This document shows positions 35,075 through 44,411 of a stretch of 64,000 nucleotides of DNA, in pieces. The translations under genes were made by a program, and so were the position numbers. How positions within the stretch are numbered: position 1 is the first letter of the stretch; the number at the start of each line of letters is the position of its first letter. The notes below the pieces were generated by a model, which saw nothing but the letters and a program-made list of their open reading frames with translations, was not told where the DNA came from and made no database searches. Origin of the DNA: Oxalobacter aliiformigenes (GTDB taxonomy: Bacteria > Pseudomonadota > Gammaproteobacteria > Burkholderiales > Burkholderiaceae_D); NCBI RefSeq assembly GCF_027116575.1, contig NZ_CP098252.1:1240001-1304000 (forward strand), written 5' to 3'.

Positions 35075-36156
35075 TCAAAGTACAACTCTTTCCGTCGCCT
35101 TGCGCATAGCTTCCTCGCCACGCCGGTCATACAGGGAAGTCGTGGCGATATTGGCATGTCCCATCAGATTCTTGACCACTACCAAATCGACACCTCGATC
35201 GAGAAGGCGAGTGGCGAAAGTGCGGTGCAAATCATGTGTCGTAATATCCGTCAGACTGCCGGCGTGTTCCGCACCTGCCATGGCCGCCCGCTTGTATGTA
35301 TTCACGATCTTCCAGATCGATCGGAGATTCATCGGCTTGCTGACCACCAGATAACGACCGCCACGTGTCCAGCGCCCGAACAGAAAACCCGTACTGCCGT
35401 CCCCGGCATTGCCACGCTTGTACCGGTTCTTCCGGTTCCATTCGTCAATCACCGATTGTCGCACCTGCATCCAGGAATACACGGCATCACAAACTTCACC
35501 GGGCATGAACACAAACCGTTCCTTGTTTCCCTTGCCGATCAGCCGGATTTTCTTCTCGTACAGAGAAACGTTCTGCAATTCGATATTGGCGACTTCGGCA
35601 CGGCACAACCCGCAGCCCAGAAGCAGAGCGAGTACCGCATAATCCCGAAGCAAATCCCCCGTCGCCCCCTGACAGGCATTCAGTAATTCACGTGATTCAC
35701 GTCGGGACAGGCTCCGACCGGCTGTCGGAGAACCTGCAAGGACTTGATCGCCTTGATCCGCATAAGGTCATGATCGCTCATTTGACCGAGATTCCACGCC
35801 GTCTGCGTGACACCTTTTAACGCACAAAGACAGGTATTGATCAATTGCGCCTGAAGACCATCATTCTTCTGCCGATGACAGTCCTTCTTTTTCTGTTTGA
35901 GATGGTTGATGAAATTGACCACATGCTCGTAACGCATCATGTGCCAGTCACATGACGACAAATCCCGGTAATGGAAATGCCTGGCGAAAAGATTGAGCTT
36001 CGAAGAAATGGTGGATACCGACATTTTGGAGCCGAGCGTTTTCAGGTATTCCTCGGCGGCATTTTTCGTGCTGACGTGTTCGGAAGCCGGCGAACGTTCC
36101 GACAGGGACGTTCCGCCGTTCCATGAAGTGTCATCCAGTGTGATCAATCTGTCCAT
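35075..36156 (-). pseudogene. Tyrosine recombinase/integrase, frameshifted and catalytically altered
   Basis: The N-terminal core-binding part (36156-35680; AAEEYLKTLGSKMSVSTISSKL) and the catalytic part (35653-35075; LRDYAVLALLLGCGL, LIGKGNKERFVFMPG, TTHDLHRTFATRLLDRG, VVKNLMGHANIATTSLYDRRG) are out of frame, joined through QPVG/RSLSRRESRELLNAC near 35,715. The first catalytic Arg (after GCGL) is Cys and the Arg of H-x-x-R is His; both fit C-to-T type transitions. His of GHAN and the Tyr remain. Dead by three lesions. It may have been the integrase of the island. Confidence 0.82.
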
Positions 36157-36193
36157 ACGGTCAATCGGGTGCTTCTACTACATCCTATAACTG

Positions 36194-36716
36194 TTAATCC
36201 ATAACCCAGACAGGATCCTGACCGGTCGGGAAAACCGGGTAATGCACCGTCTTGATCAGGCCGTTTTGGCAAATCAGCATCAGCCTTTTCAGCAACGTCA
36301 TGCCCGCCACCTTGAAAGTGGGCAGATCCAGGGCATTCGCCAGCTTCATTTCATGGTCACTCGATACGGCGAAATGCAGATGCAACCGTCCGGCCATTTC
36401 CTTTTGGTAATCCCGTGTCTGGTTGCTCGGACTGACGCCGCCCCCGGCTGTTGCAGTTCACGGCAATGATCCCGGAACGAACAGCTTTGTGACTATAACC
36501 CCGTGCTCCGGGAATGGCATTCCATCCTTCGGGCAACAGTACAGCAGGGCGTCCGGTCATGGGATAACAGTAAATCACCGGCCAGTTTTGAATGCCGGAC
36601 AAGTCAAGAACACCTCCCCGGGTCGATTCCAGTACCAGAGACGGCAGTTTCATTCCCTTCAAATGACTGGCGGCGCCGTTGTCCTGCGGAACCGGCAAAT
36701 CGTTAGACGGATTCAT
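36194..36716 (-). pseudogene. Peroxiredoxin, frameshifted with lost peroxidatic Cys
   Basis: The minus strand encodes an AhpC/TSA-like peroxiredoxin: MKLPSLVLESTRGGVLDLSG, VIYCYPMTGRPAVLLPEGWNAI, PGARG, then a frame change, and in the next frame MAGRLHLHFAVSSDHEMKLA, NALDLPTFKVAGMTLLKRLM and LICQNGLIKTVHYPVFP. The expected G-C-T-P-Q after PGAR reads GYSHK here: Cys replaced by Tyr (TAT) and one base lost. The product cannot reduce peroxides by the usual mechanism. Confidence 0.78.
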
Positions 36717-36970
36717 CAGATCTGTCGGAACGGATATATCATACAGCCAGAACAATATCGTTTTGTTCCGTTTCACTGTCAAACCGGCATCAATTCGCTT
36801 CGTACCATCTGCCGGACGAGACGTGTAAAACGGCATGCATTTTTTCAGTTGACGCGTGCGGTATGGGTCAAAAGAACGTATGGTGTTGTTATTTTGCCAA
36901 AAAAATTATATCGGCGATGCTAGAATGAAAAAAATCCGTTGACAATTCAGAAAAACAGGAAGGAGAGGGT

Positions 36971-37567
36971 GTGCTGATCGATTTGCTCAAAAAACTGGCG
37001 GCCTTCGTTTCTCTTCTTCTGTTTTCCGCCTTTTCGTGGGCGATGAGTTTCGAGTCGGATATCGAATTTTCCTTCGATAACGAGCGTTACTGGGGACGGT
37101 TCCGGTACGATGGCGACAAGGTCCGCATGGATGTCAAAGACCTCCACGGCAATGAGGAAACCGTCATCATGCGCGAGGACACGAATATCTGCTGGTTCGT
37201 CAACCGGAACATGACCTATAGCGAAGTGGCCATGAAATTCGGTATTGCCGCCAGCACCGGCATCATCGGCGATCATATTGATCCCGGAAAAGTCCGGCGC
37301 CAGCTGCTTGGCATGGAAATGCTGAACGGCCGGGCCGTCAACAAATACCGTGTCATCATCGATTCCTGTGGCAAGCCGGTCGAATTCATCGAATGGCAGT
37401 GCCCCGGCCGGCCAGTCCCGTTACGAGTCGCCAGTCCCGAAGGCAACAGCGTCATCGAATACCGGAATGTCCTGTTCAGGGCTCAGGAATATTTTCGTTT
37501 CCAGTTGCCCGAAGGCCTGAAAAAAGTCAGGTTCGACATGCCCGGCAAAAAAAGCGGGCAGGCCTGA
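36971..37567 (+). CDS. Exported protein, DUF4412/LolA-like
   Basis: 198 residues. A signal peptide (KKLAAFVSLLLFSAFSWA) precedes a beta-rich domain: FESDIEFSFDNERYWGRFRYDGDKVRMDV, TVIMREDTNICWFVNR, LLGMEMLNGRAVNKYRV, PVPLRVASPEGNSVIEYRNV, PEGLKKVRF. This alternation of probe-like strands resembles LolA-fold proteins such as DUF4412; periplasmic location is likely. Start GTG 36971 is preceded by AGGAGAGG. Stands alone between the peroxiredoxin relic and ribB. Confidence 0.68.
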   Translation: MLIDLLKKLAAFVSLLLFSAFSWAMSFESDIEFSFDNERYWGRFRYDGDKVRMDVKDLHGNEETVIMREDTNICWFVNRNMTYSEVAMKFGIAASTGIIGDHIDPGKVRRQLLGMEMLNGRAVNKYRVIIDSCGKPVEFIEWQCPGRPVPLRVASPEGNSVIEYRNVLFRAQEYFRFQLPEGLKKVRFDMPGKKSGQA

Positions 37568-37658
37568 AATACCCGGTGTCTGTCGCCAGCCGGTACAGGC
37601 TGTCATGCTGTCTGCCGTCTCCTTGCACCGTATGGCATGAAAAAAGAGAGCGTTTCAT

Positions 37659-38339
37659 TCAGGCCGCCAGAACGGGCATTGACTGCCGTTCGCGTTTTTC
37701 CTGGGCAAAACGCCAGGCAACGATATCCGCGATGGATACGACGGGAAAACCGTGCCGTCGTGAAAAGACCTCGATCTCGGGCATTCTTGCCATCGTACCA
37801 TCCTCGTTCGTCAGTTCGCACAACACGGCAAAAGGTGGAAGATTTGCCAGCTTGACCAGATCGACACTCCCTTCCGTATGACCCTGCCGGGCGAAAACAC
37901 CGTTTTCCCGTGCGACAAGAGGAAAAACATGCCCGGGCCGATTCAGATCGGCCGGTATCGCCCACGGAGAAATGGCGGCCCGGATAGTCGTCATCCGGTC
38001 AGCGGCCGAAACACCGGTCGTCACCCCGTCGGCTGCCTCGATCGAAACCGTAAACGCCGTCTGGTACCGGCTGGTGTTTTCCGCGACCATCGGCGCCAGC
38101 GCCAGACGGTCGGCCGCGTCCTGTTCCATGCACAGGCAGACGATACCGCTGCATTCCCTGATCATCAATGCCATCTGGCTTACCGTCATCCTTGCGGCGC
38201 AAAAAACCAGATCGCCTTCGTTTTCCCGGTTTTCGTCATCGACCAGCAAAACCCCTTTTCCGTTGGCAAGGGCGGCGAACGCTTCGGCCATGCGGCGTTC
38301 ATAACCCATTGCCGTTTCGTTTTCATGTTTGTCCGTCAT
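37659..38339 (-). CDS. ribB: 3,4-dihydroxy-2-butanone 4-phosphate synthase
   Basis: 226 residues; converts ribulose 5-phosphate to dihydroxybutanone phosphate and formate in riboflavin synthesis. Conserved [16 protein letters not shown] (metal and substrate site), [17 protein letters not shown]...[19 protein letters not shown] and GHTEGSVDL are all present. Single-domain (no GTP cyclohydrolase II part). GGAGGAG lies before the ATG. No RFN/FMN riboswitch could be recognised in the 200 bases upstream; a short direct repeat is there instead. Confidence 0.94.
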   Translation of the reverse strand: MTDKHENETAMGYERRMAEAFAALANGKGVLLVDDENRENEGDLVFCAARMTVSQMALMIRECSGIVCLCMEQDAADRLALAPMVAENTSRYQTAFTVSIEAADGVTTGVSAADRMTTIRAAISPWAIPADLNRPGHVFPLVARENGVFARQGHTEGSVDLVKLANLPPFAVLCELTNEDGTMARMPEIEVFSRRHGFPVVSIADIVAWRFAQEKRERQSMPVLAA

Positions 38340-38397
38340 TTCTTCTCCTCCATGAAAAACCTTTACTATAGGGTGAAGCACCCGAACCGGGTGATTG

Positions 38398-38428
38398 GTG
38401 ATTTGCCTTGTCTGATACGTGATTTGCC
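38398..38428. repeat. Direct repeat upstream of ribB
   Basis: GTGATTTGCC occurs at 38398-38407 and 38419-38428 (21-bp period, two helical turns), about 60-90 bp before the ribB start; a candidate operator. Confidence 0.4.
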
Positions 38429-38639
38429 ATTGCGTGAGCCATCGACGATTTTGCAAGGAGATCGGACAGACCGGGACGAAAAATCGAATTGTAAGAAAAT
38501 GAAAAAAATCCGGTTCCGTTGTCCGGATACCGTTATGATGAATGTGGAAATGGTTCATGAAAACGGAAATTAGTATCACCGGATATTCCTTTTCACCAGT
38601 TTCCTCTCTGCTCCCTGAGCCTCCGGAAATGTACTGCAT

Positions 38640-39050
38640 TTACACTTCATTTTCGGAGGTTTTTTTTTCGTTTTCCGAACGTGAAAGCTCGCTGGCGACT
38701 GTTTCACCGGTCTTGTCGGCAAAATCTTCCAGCAATGTGACCAGTATTTGCGAAAACTGCTGTGCCGAAATCGTGATTCCTGTGGAGGCGACCATTTGCC
38801 AGGCTGTCTCCGCTGCGCGCCGGATATCGCCAATCCCGGGAATCGCCGGGCTTTTGCGGTAACCGTTCAGAATGTATTCCACATCGAACTGATGATGGTA
38901 CAGGGCAGCCAGAAAGACAGCGGTCGGCGAACGTTTTCCTGTTTCATAACTGAACAGGGTTTTGCGGGAAATGCCCATAAGTTCGCAAAGACGTGCCTGC
39001 GATAGTCTGAGCCGCTTTCTTTCTTCTTTCAGACGTTCACCGATTTGCAT
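38640..39050 (-). CDS. XRE family transcriptional regulator
   Basis: 136 residues with an N-terminal helix-turn-helix (IGERLKEERKRLRLSQARLCELMGISRKTLFSYETGKRSPTAVFLAALYHHQFDVEYIL), then PAIPGIGDIRRAAETAWQM and a helical C-terminus. It is divergent from the small HTH gene at 39127 with TGAGTAA/TTACTCA half-sites between them, like a cI/cro-type switch. Confidence 0.82.
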   Translation of the reverse strand: MQIGERLKEERKRLRLSQARLCELMGISRKTLFSYETGKRSPTAVFLAALYHHQFDVEYILNGYRKSPAIPGIGDIRRAAETAWQMVASTGITISAQQFSQILVTLLEDFADKTGETVASELSRSENEKKTSENEV

Positions 39051-39055
39051 ACAAA

Positions 39056-39099
39056 TTTACTCAATTTTGATTTGACAATGAGTAAATAATTACTCAAAA
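39056..39099. promoter_or_regulatory. Operator region of the divergent XRE/HTH pair
   Basis: A perfect palindrome GAGTAAATAATTACTC (arms GAGTAA/TTACTC, 39080-39095) plus another TTTACTCAA half-site at 39056. A TTGACA-like box at 39073 lies between them. Confidence 0.6.
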
Positions 39100-39126
39100 T
39101 AAACTCGTCCGTAACATCGTCCAGTA

Positions 39127-39369
39127 ATGAAATATTACGAAAAGTTAACTATGACAGGCGAAGAAGTAAAGCGCAAGTTGAGAGAGCAGGGGATAACCCT
39201 CAAGGAATGGGCCAATGCCAGAGGTTATCCGTATTATCTGGTATCGAGAGTTATTTGCGGAACCATCAAGGGCAATTTCGGACTCTCGCACCAGGTTGCT
39301 GTCGAACTGGGAATGAAGCCCGCCTCCGGAACCGTACCAGAAGAATCCGGTCCGACTGTCCGGAGATAG
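39127..39369 (+). CDS. Small phage-type HTH protein
   Basis: 80 residues. GEEVKRKLREQGITLKEWANARGYPYYLVSRVICGTIKGNFGLSHQVAVELGM reads like the Ner/Cro-like DNA-binding proteins that phages place opposite a repressor gene. The last 20 residues are polar. Divergent partner of the XRE gene. No further phage genes follow, so this is likely a domesticated or leftover switch. Confidence 0.65.
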   Translation: MKYYEKLTMTGEEVKRKLREQGITLKEWANARGYPYYLVSRVICGTIKGNFGLSHQVAVELGMKPASGTVPEESGPTVRR

Positions 39370-39602
39370 CGACAGGAACATGGCATCCTTTTTATGCAGA
39401 AACCGGAAACCGTCTGTTGCCGGAACAGGTCGGGAAACCATTGGCCGGAAGAACGCGTCCGGAAAAGTCAAGTCATGAATATATTGAAAATCAGATCTGT
39501 CACTGTCGGGGATGGGCTGGAAGGTATACCAGGATACGTTTCGCATGTTTTTTGTCCTGACCTGACCGAATCTCGCTACTCTGATTTGCACAGGTTGTCA
39601 CG

Positions 39603-40490
39603 ATGAACGAAACCTACTGGGGAAGCGTCCGTTTTTTCAGGCATCTGTATACAACGGTCTTTGTCGTTATCCTGTTTCTTCCCGTACTGGCGGTCATCTG
39701 GTTCTGGCAGGTCAGTATTGCGGCACCGCGCAGTACGGTCCAGATTGAAAAGGACCGGAAATTCCAGGTTGCCATGGAACGGACGGCGACGGATGCCTTC
39801 CCGTATCAGAAAAAATATCCTGGCCTGTTTGCAGGGTTGCCGGCGAAAAGAACGGTTGCGGCCAACACGGTTTATCTTACTTTCGACGACGGGCCGTCGC
39901 CATTGACGGAAAAAATACTGGATGTCCTGAAACATTACCGTATCAAAGCCACATTCTTCGTCGTCGGCAGATGTCTGGAATCCGCCGCCGGACAGGAAAC
40001 CGCCAGACGCATTCTGAGGGAAGGACACAGTATCGGCATGCACAGCGATACCCATCATTACCGGAAAATCTACGCTTCAGTCGATAACTGGCTGGATGAT
40101 TTCGCCGCTGTCGAAAAAAAACTGGCCGATATCACCGGCGTCAGGCCGACCATATTCCGTTTTCCGGGAGGCAGCATCAACGTTTACAACGCTCATCTCT
40201 ATCAGGAGCTGATTGCCGAAATGACACGTCGCGGATATGTCTATTTCGACTGGAACATATCGAATGGCGATGCGCTCGGCTTGTCTGCCAGGGCGGAAAC
40301 TCTTGTCGCCAACGTCGTTTCCCGGCAACCGGACAACAGCCGGACAGTGGTGCTGATGCACGACAGCGCCGGCAAAACCGAGACATTGAAGGCATTGCCG
40401 AGAATCATCGAACACTATCGGACACAGGGTTTGTCGTTCGGCAGGCTCTCGAACGACGTCTGGCCGGTCACTTTTGGTTACCGAAGCTAA
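39603..40490 (+). CDS. Polysaccharide deacetylase (NodB homology domain)
   Basis: 295 residues. An N-terminal membrane anchor (about residues 16-36) is followed by a NodB domain: TFDDGPSPLTEKILDVL (Asp pair), H-S-D-T-H metal site in GHSIGMHSDTHH, FRFPGGS, YFDWNISNGD, VLMHDS. This fits a periplasmic peptidoglycan or polysaccharide N-deacetylase. The bactofilin gene follows by 3 nt, so both may act in cell-wall shaping. Confidence 0.88.
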   Translation: MNETYWGSVRFFRHLYTTVFVVILFLPVLAVIWFWQVSIAAPRSTVQIEKDRKFQVAMERTATDAFPYQKKYPGLFAGLPAKRTVAANTVYLTFDDGPSPLTEKILDVLKHYRIKATFFVVGRCLESAAGQETARRILREGHSIGMHSDTHHYRKIYASVDNWLDDFAAVEKKLADITGVRPTIFRFPGGSINVYNAHLYQELIAEMTRRGYVYFDWNISNGDALGLSARAETLVANVVSRQPDNSRTVVLMHDSAGKTETLKALPRIIEHYRTQGLSFGRLSNDVWPVTFGYRS

Positions 40491-40505
40491 CAAATGAGGA
40501 ACAGG

Positions 40506-41132
40506 ATGGAAGACAGAAAATCGAATGCACGGATCGCATGGGATGAATTCATCGGGAAATTCAATCTCTGCAAGGAAAACGAGCCGGAATACATCCCTTT
40601 GCTTCAGACCGTGCCCGGTACGACGGAATCCGTTGTTGGTAGCCTGCCGCTGCCGGAAAAAACGGTACGGGAAAGCGACGACGACCGGAAAAACACTTCC
40701 AGCGAGGCAGCTGCGGTGTCGTCCAGAACGACCGTCATCGGTGAAAATGTCGAGATCAGTGGAAACTGCAAAATCGATGGTGATATCGAAGTCTATGGCA
40801 TCATCAACGGCGATGTCAGTGCAGGCGGGAAAATCAGTGTATTCGGAAAAATCACCGGAAATCTGTGTGGCGCCAGCATATTCCTCAGTGCAGCCGATGT
40901 GAAAGGAAGCGTCATGACAGAAGGTACCATTGAACTGGACGGTGCATCGAACCTCAGTGAAGGCAAGATCGTCGCCAGAAACATCATATCCAACGGCAGT
41001 ACCAACTGCGACATGGAAATATCGGGAATCGCCCGTTTCCATTCATCGGCTCATGTAACGGGAAATATCCGTACCGTCCGCATCAGTATCGATGAAGGTG
41101 CGGTCATCAAGGGTTCCATCATCAGTGAATGA
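40506..41132 (+). CDS. Bactofilin-family protein
   Basis: 208 residues (212 from the ATG at 40494). The central part (TTVIGENVEISGNCKIDGDI, EVYGIINGDVSAGGKISVFG, KITGNLCGASIFLSAADVKG) and HVTGNIRTVRISIDEGAVIKGSI form repeated beta-helix rungs typical of bactofilins, which polymerise and recruit wall enzymes. The hydrophilic N-terminal ~80 residues are longer than usual. GAGGA precedes ATG 40506. Coupling to the deacetylase upstream resembles known bactofilin partnerships with wall enzymes; the partnership here is inferred. Confidence 0.85.
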   Translation: MEDRKSNARIAWDEFIGKFNLCKENEPEYIPLLQTVPGTTESVVGSLPLPEKTVRESDDDRKNTSSEAAAVSSRTTVIGENVEISGNCKIDGDIEVYGIINGDVSAGGKISVFGKITGNLCGASIFLSAADVKGSVMTEGTIELDGASNLSEGKIVARNIISNGSTNCDMEISGIARFHSSAHVTGNIRTVRISIDEGAVIKGSIISE

Positions 41133-41453
41133 AGCCCGGAAAAGCAGCTGCAAAAACCCTTTCACTGAGGACACGATACTGACGGGACAGGATATTCCGG
41201 AATGTCCGTTCCGTCCTTCAATGGAAACCGTCGTTTCCATAAAGGCTGGAAATTTCCGACTGTTCCCGTATTTCATGGGGCAGGATGCCGTACTGTACCG
41301 GCAGCTTCGGCGATCCTCCTCTCCAGGCCGGTCGCGAAAAAACGCACACGGTGCGGCGCATAACGACAGCGCCGGATAAAGACCTGTCGGAGCGGCCCAT
41401 TTTCCCTGTCTGGTGTATCATCAAGACTTGCCGGAACATGAAATATCCTTTCC
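41133..41453. other. Intergenic stretch before the AraC gene
   Basis: 320 bases, no gene or clear signal seen. Confidence 0.4.
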
Positions 41454-42323
41454 ATGAAAGTCGTCCAACGGAAAATCATCCACGATATCGGCCAGTCTCT
41501 GTCGCTCGCCCGTTTCCCGCATCTGTCGTATCCGGTGCATCGACACGACGAATACGAACTCGTCATCATGACTTCAGGCACCGGCAGGGAATACATCGGT
41601 CAGGCCGTGGCGGACTACCGGGCAGGAGACATGACCCTGATCGGCCGCGACATTCCCCATCTGCATCTGTGCGATACCATGACCGGCCGGAAAACCGGGA
41701 AAGGGAGTACCTGTGAAATCCTGTATTTTTCCGCGAATCTCTTTCCCGAAAACATGTCCGGCATTCCCGAGTATGCCGTCGTTGCCGCCCTGCTGGAAAA
41801 AAGCGCCGGTGGCATCCGTTACAGCGATACGGCGTTGACACGCGACATCCGCCGACGGGTGAAAAAACTCGACCGTGCCGAAGGCATCGTCCGGATCCAG
41901 TGGCTGTTTTCCATCCTCGACAGACTTGGCCATGCAAGAGAAACGTCTGTAATCGCGCCTTTGCCTGTCGGAAATGGCGTTTCCCGGGAACACCGGACAA
42001 CCCTGGACAAGATAGGGCATTACCTGACGGAACATTTCCGCGACACTCTGACACTGGAACGGCTTGCCCGCGAGATCGGTATGAACCCGAGCGCCCTGTG
42101 CCGCCATTTCCGACGGCGGACCGGAAAAACTCTTTTCGCCGTACTGAACGAAATCCGTATCAGCCATGCCTGTCGCCTGCTGCGGGACACGCAACAGGCC
42201 ATCTCTGCCATCGCCTGGGAATCGGGATTTGCCAACCTGTCCCATTTCAACCGCCAGTTCAAGTCGCTGACTGGCCAGACGCCGGGAGAATACCGGAAAA
42301 ATATCCGGAGTAAGGTGGAATAG
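41454..42323 (+). CDS. AraC family transcriptional regulator
   Basis: 289 residues. N-terminal cupin-like sensing domain (YPVHRHDEYELVIMTSGTGREYIG, YRAGDMTLIGRDIPH). The C-terminal double helix-turn-helix (LTLERLAREIGMNPSALCRHFRRRTGKTLFAVLNEIRISHACRLL and ISAIAWESGFANLSHFNRQFKSLTGQTPGEYR) is complete. The layout is that of regulators of sugar or glycan use. Its target is not evident: no catabolic genes adjoin. Confidence 0.9.
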   Translation: MKVVQRKIIHDIGQSLSLARFPHLSYPVHRHDEYELVIMTSGTGREYIGQAVADYRAGDMTLIGRDIPHLHLCDTMTGRKTGKGSTCEILYFSANLFPENMSGIPEYAVVAALLEKSAGGIRYSDTALTRDIRRRVKKLDRAEGIVRIQWLFSILDRLGHARETSVIAPLPVGNGVSREHRTTLDKIGHYLTEHFRDTLTLERLAREIGMNPSALCRHFRRRTGKTLFAVLNEIRISHACRLLRDTQQAISAIAWESGFANLSHFNRQFKSLTGQTPGEYRKNIRSKVE

Positions 42324-42658
42324 AAAAAACTTCAAAAGCAATGACCAATCCACAGTGCTGGACAAACAGCAGGAGAACTTCGACAGTGCCTCTCTCCTGT
42401 TCCGCCTGTTCAACGGGTATTCCGGAAAGGAAAGGCGCATGGCAGCTGGCGAAAGACCGGTTCTGCGCCTTGAAAAACGGAATGAGATATACCAAAAGCT
42501 TTGGGCAAGGGGTGGATGATCCGTCTCATACAGATGCCGAGAAGGACTTTTTTGAAATTTTTTCCTTTTCTATATACATAAAGAAGATAACATGTTATTG
42601 TTGAATCCGGTTACAAGCGATTCGCTAAAGCCTTTTAAGTCGCTTTTTTGATTGAAGA
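42324..42658. other. Intergenic stretch
   Basis: 335 bases with no credible gene. Confidence 0.4.
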
Positions 42659-42672
42659 GCGTGGATTGAAAT
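42659..42672 (+). repeat. CRISPR repeat-end-like sequence
   Basis: GCGTGGATTGAAAT matches the last 14 bases of the local type I-C repeat (GCGTGGATTGAAAC) in 13 positions. It occurs once, 10 kb from the array. Confidence 0.35.
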
Positions 42673-42690
42673 ATGTATATAGAAACGAAC

Positions 42691-42712
42691 GATGCGGGAC
42701 AAATCCCGCATC
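42691..42712. repeat. 9-bp inverted repeat
   Basis: GATGCGGGA, CAAA loop, TCCCGCATC. No T-run. Confidence 0.5.
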
Positions 42713-42737
42713 GTCATTAACTGACAAGGAGATTTTT

Positions 42738-42885
42738 ATGCTTACGGTGTCCATCTCAAAGTCGAGGGTGATTACGCTTCACTCGCCCGAAAACCAAAGC
42801 GAAGCGCAGTTTCTGCAATGTCCTGATGTCTTCTGTTGCCCGATACATTCACGAAGTCCTTCATTTCGGAAGTGAACCCTGAAAG
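42738..42885 (+). pseudogene. Possible Cas5c-type relic
   Basis: Behind a strong AAGGAG ribosome site and ATG 42738, frames combine to read YGVHLKVEGDYA, then TRPEN, then VS-CNVLMSSVARYIHEVL. This parallels Cas5c N-termini (YG-x-LxVxGDYA-xFTRPE...VSYDVMTPSAARxILEA) if two indels are allowed. Only about 50 residues remain. It is followed by an IS3-type remnant. Resemblance judged by eye, so a weak call. Confidence 0.3.
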
Positions 42886-42921
42886 TCGGGCAGAAAACTG
42901 GCGAAAGAGGGACATACTGTT

Positions 42922-43566
42922 ATGAACAAATACGAGATTGACTGCATATCCGAACTCATCAAACAAATCCAGAGTAAAGAGAGCAGGAAAACGGCAGGCA
43001 AACGTTTTGGAGCAGATACAAGCTGCCTGTGCAAAAGATTCGGAATGTATGAGTGCCGCGGACCGGAAAGGTGGCGGCACCGGCGTGGAAGTTATCCTAT
43101 TGAATTCAAGGTATTGGTAATCCTATGCAAAAAAAGGTATTCCCTTTCGGCACGTGAAACAGCCGCCCTCTTCAACATTCCCTCCCCAACGACTGTTCAG
43201 GCATGGGAAAAGCGATATGACGAAGGCGGCATTCAAGGCCTGGCAGACCAACGGAGACGAAAAACAAGCCTGTCAAAGGACACACAATCGATGTCTGCCA
43301 AGCCTCTTGAAAAGATGAGCCAGAAAGAGTTACAGGCAGAGTTACGCCGTCTTCGAGCCGAGAACGCTTCTCTAAAAAAAGGCGAGCGCCTTGAAGAGGC
43401 AAAAGAAAGCATCAACGTTAAAGCCGAAGCGAGAATTGTCTGCGAATTAGCTCTCCTGTCCCTTTTCCATTTTATGAAAAACAGCGTGAGTAACCCGCTG
43501 CCTTTTACCGTCACGACAAGGGGGCACGGCATTCGGACAAACGCGCCTGCACCCAAAAAAAGATAA
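42922..43566 (+). pseudogene. IS3-family transposase OrfA remnant
   Basis: The first ~165 residues are IS150-like OrfA: a duplicated helix-turn-helix (YPIEFKVLVILCKKRYSLSARETAALFNIPSPTTVQAWEKRYDEGGIQGL) and a coiled segment (KELQAELRRLRAENASLKKGE). After KAEARIV the family homology ends; the frame then runs on through deleted DNA (a stray PFYEKQRE from the expected OrfB start is in another frame). No OrfB or terminal inverted repeats were found, so the element is dead. Confidence 0.72.
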
Positions 43567-44411
43567 AAGCCTTTTTTGCAGGATACAAAAGAAAGTATCT
43601 TATCGTCGAATCGTCCGGAATTTCGCCCGCCAGAGGCTCTGCGCAATCTGAAACCATTTGCAGGCTAAGGAAATAGTTAACGCTGTCCTCCAGAGATTCA
43701 GGTAAAGAGCTATCCTTCCTGCACAGGGTATCGGGTAAAGCCGCCGACATCCAGCAGAGACAATTCCCTGCCTGAAAACTTCACAGGAAGGGGAAAAGCA
43801 GTGTAACCGGATTCACGGTTAGGCAGAAAAGGCGCCGGAAATTCCGGAAAAAGGCGCTTGCCGGATATATGAGCGCGCCATACCGCTGTTTCACTTTCAA
43901 ATTATTTCGGGAACCGGAAAAACCGTTTTTTAAAAAGCAAAAACAGGGAAGGGATTCTTGCCGAAGGAAAGGTAACCTCGTTCAACTCCTTGTGTCCGTC
44001 TCCGGGTTCTCCAATACAGGTGAATGTGAACCGGAAGAGACGAAACAGACAAAAGGGAACGAGTACTATGTTCAAGTCATGCTTTTCATGAATAAAGAAC
44101 ATCCGTGACCGGCCATAAAAATAGGGCAAACGTTTATGAAACCGGTAAAGAAAAAGACAGGCATTTCCTTACGAAAACAAAAATTATATTACTTGTGCAC
44201 TTTTCGGGAAATAATGAAATTCAACATTTACTCATAAGCAACGGCGCCATTTTCATTAGTCGGAAAAGCGGCACGCAATCCGGCATCGGCTGGTAAACTC
44301 GTTTGCAAATAGCAGAGTCTGTTTTCGTTCGGTTTGTCATTTTGGTTTTTAAACACACAGGAAAACCGGAATGATGAAACGCCGAAACCGGTATAGGCTG
44401 AATAAAACTTT
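43567..44411. other. Intergenic stretch upstream of the cas operon
   Basis: About 845 bases. No convincing gene. The last 300 bases are AT-rich and should hold the cas operon promoter; no clear consensus could be assigned. Confidence 0.45.

Noticed and set aside
38340..38540. FMN riboswitch before ribB
   Set aside because: The conserved RFN core segments could not be found in the 200 bases upstream on the minus strand.
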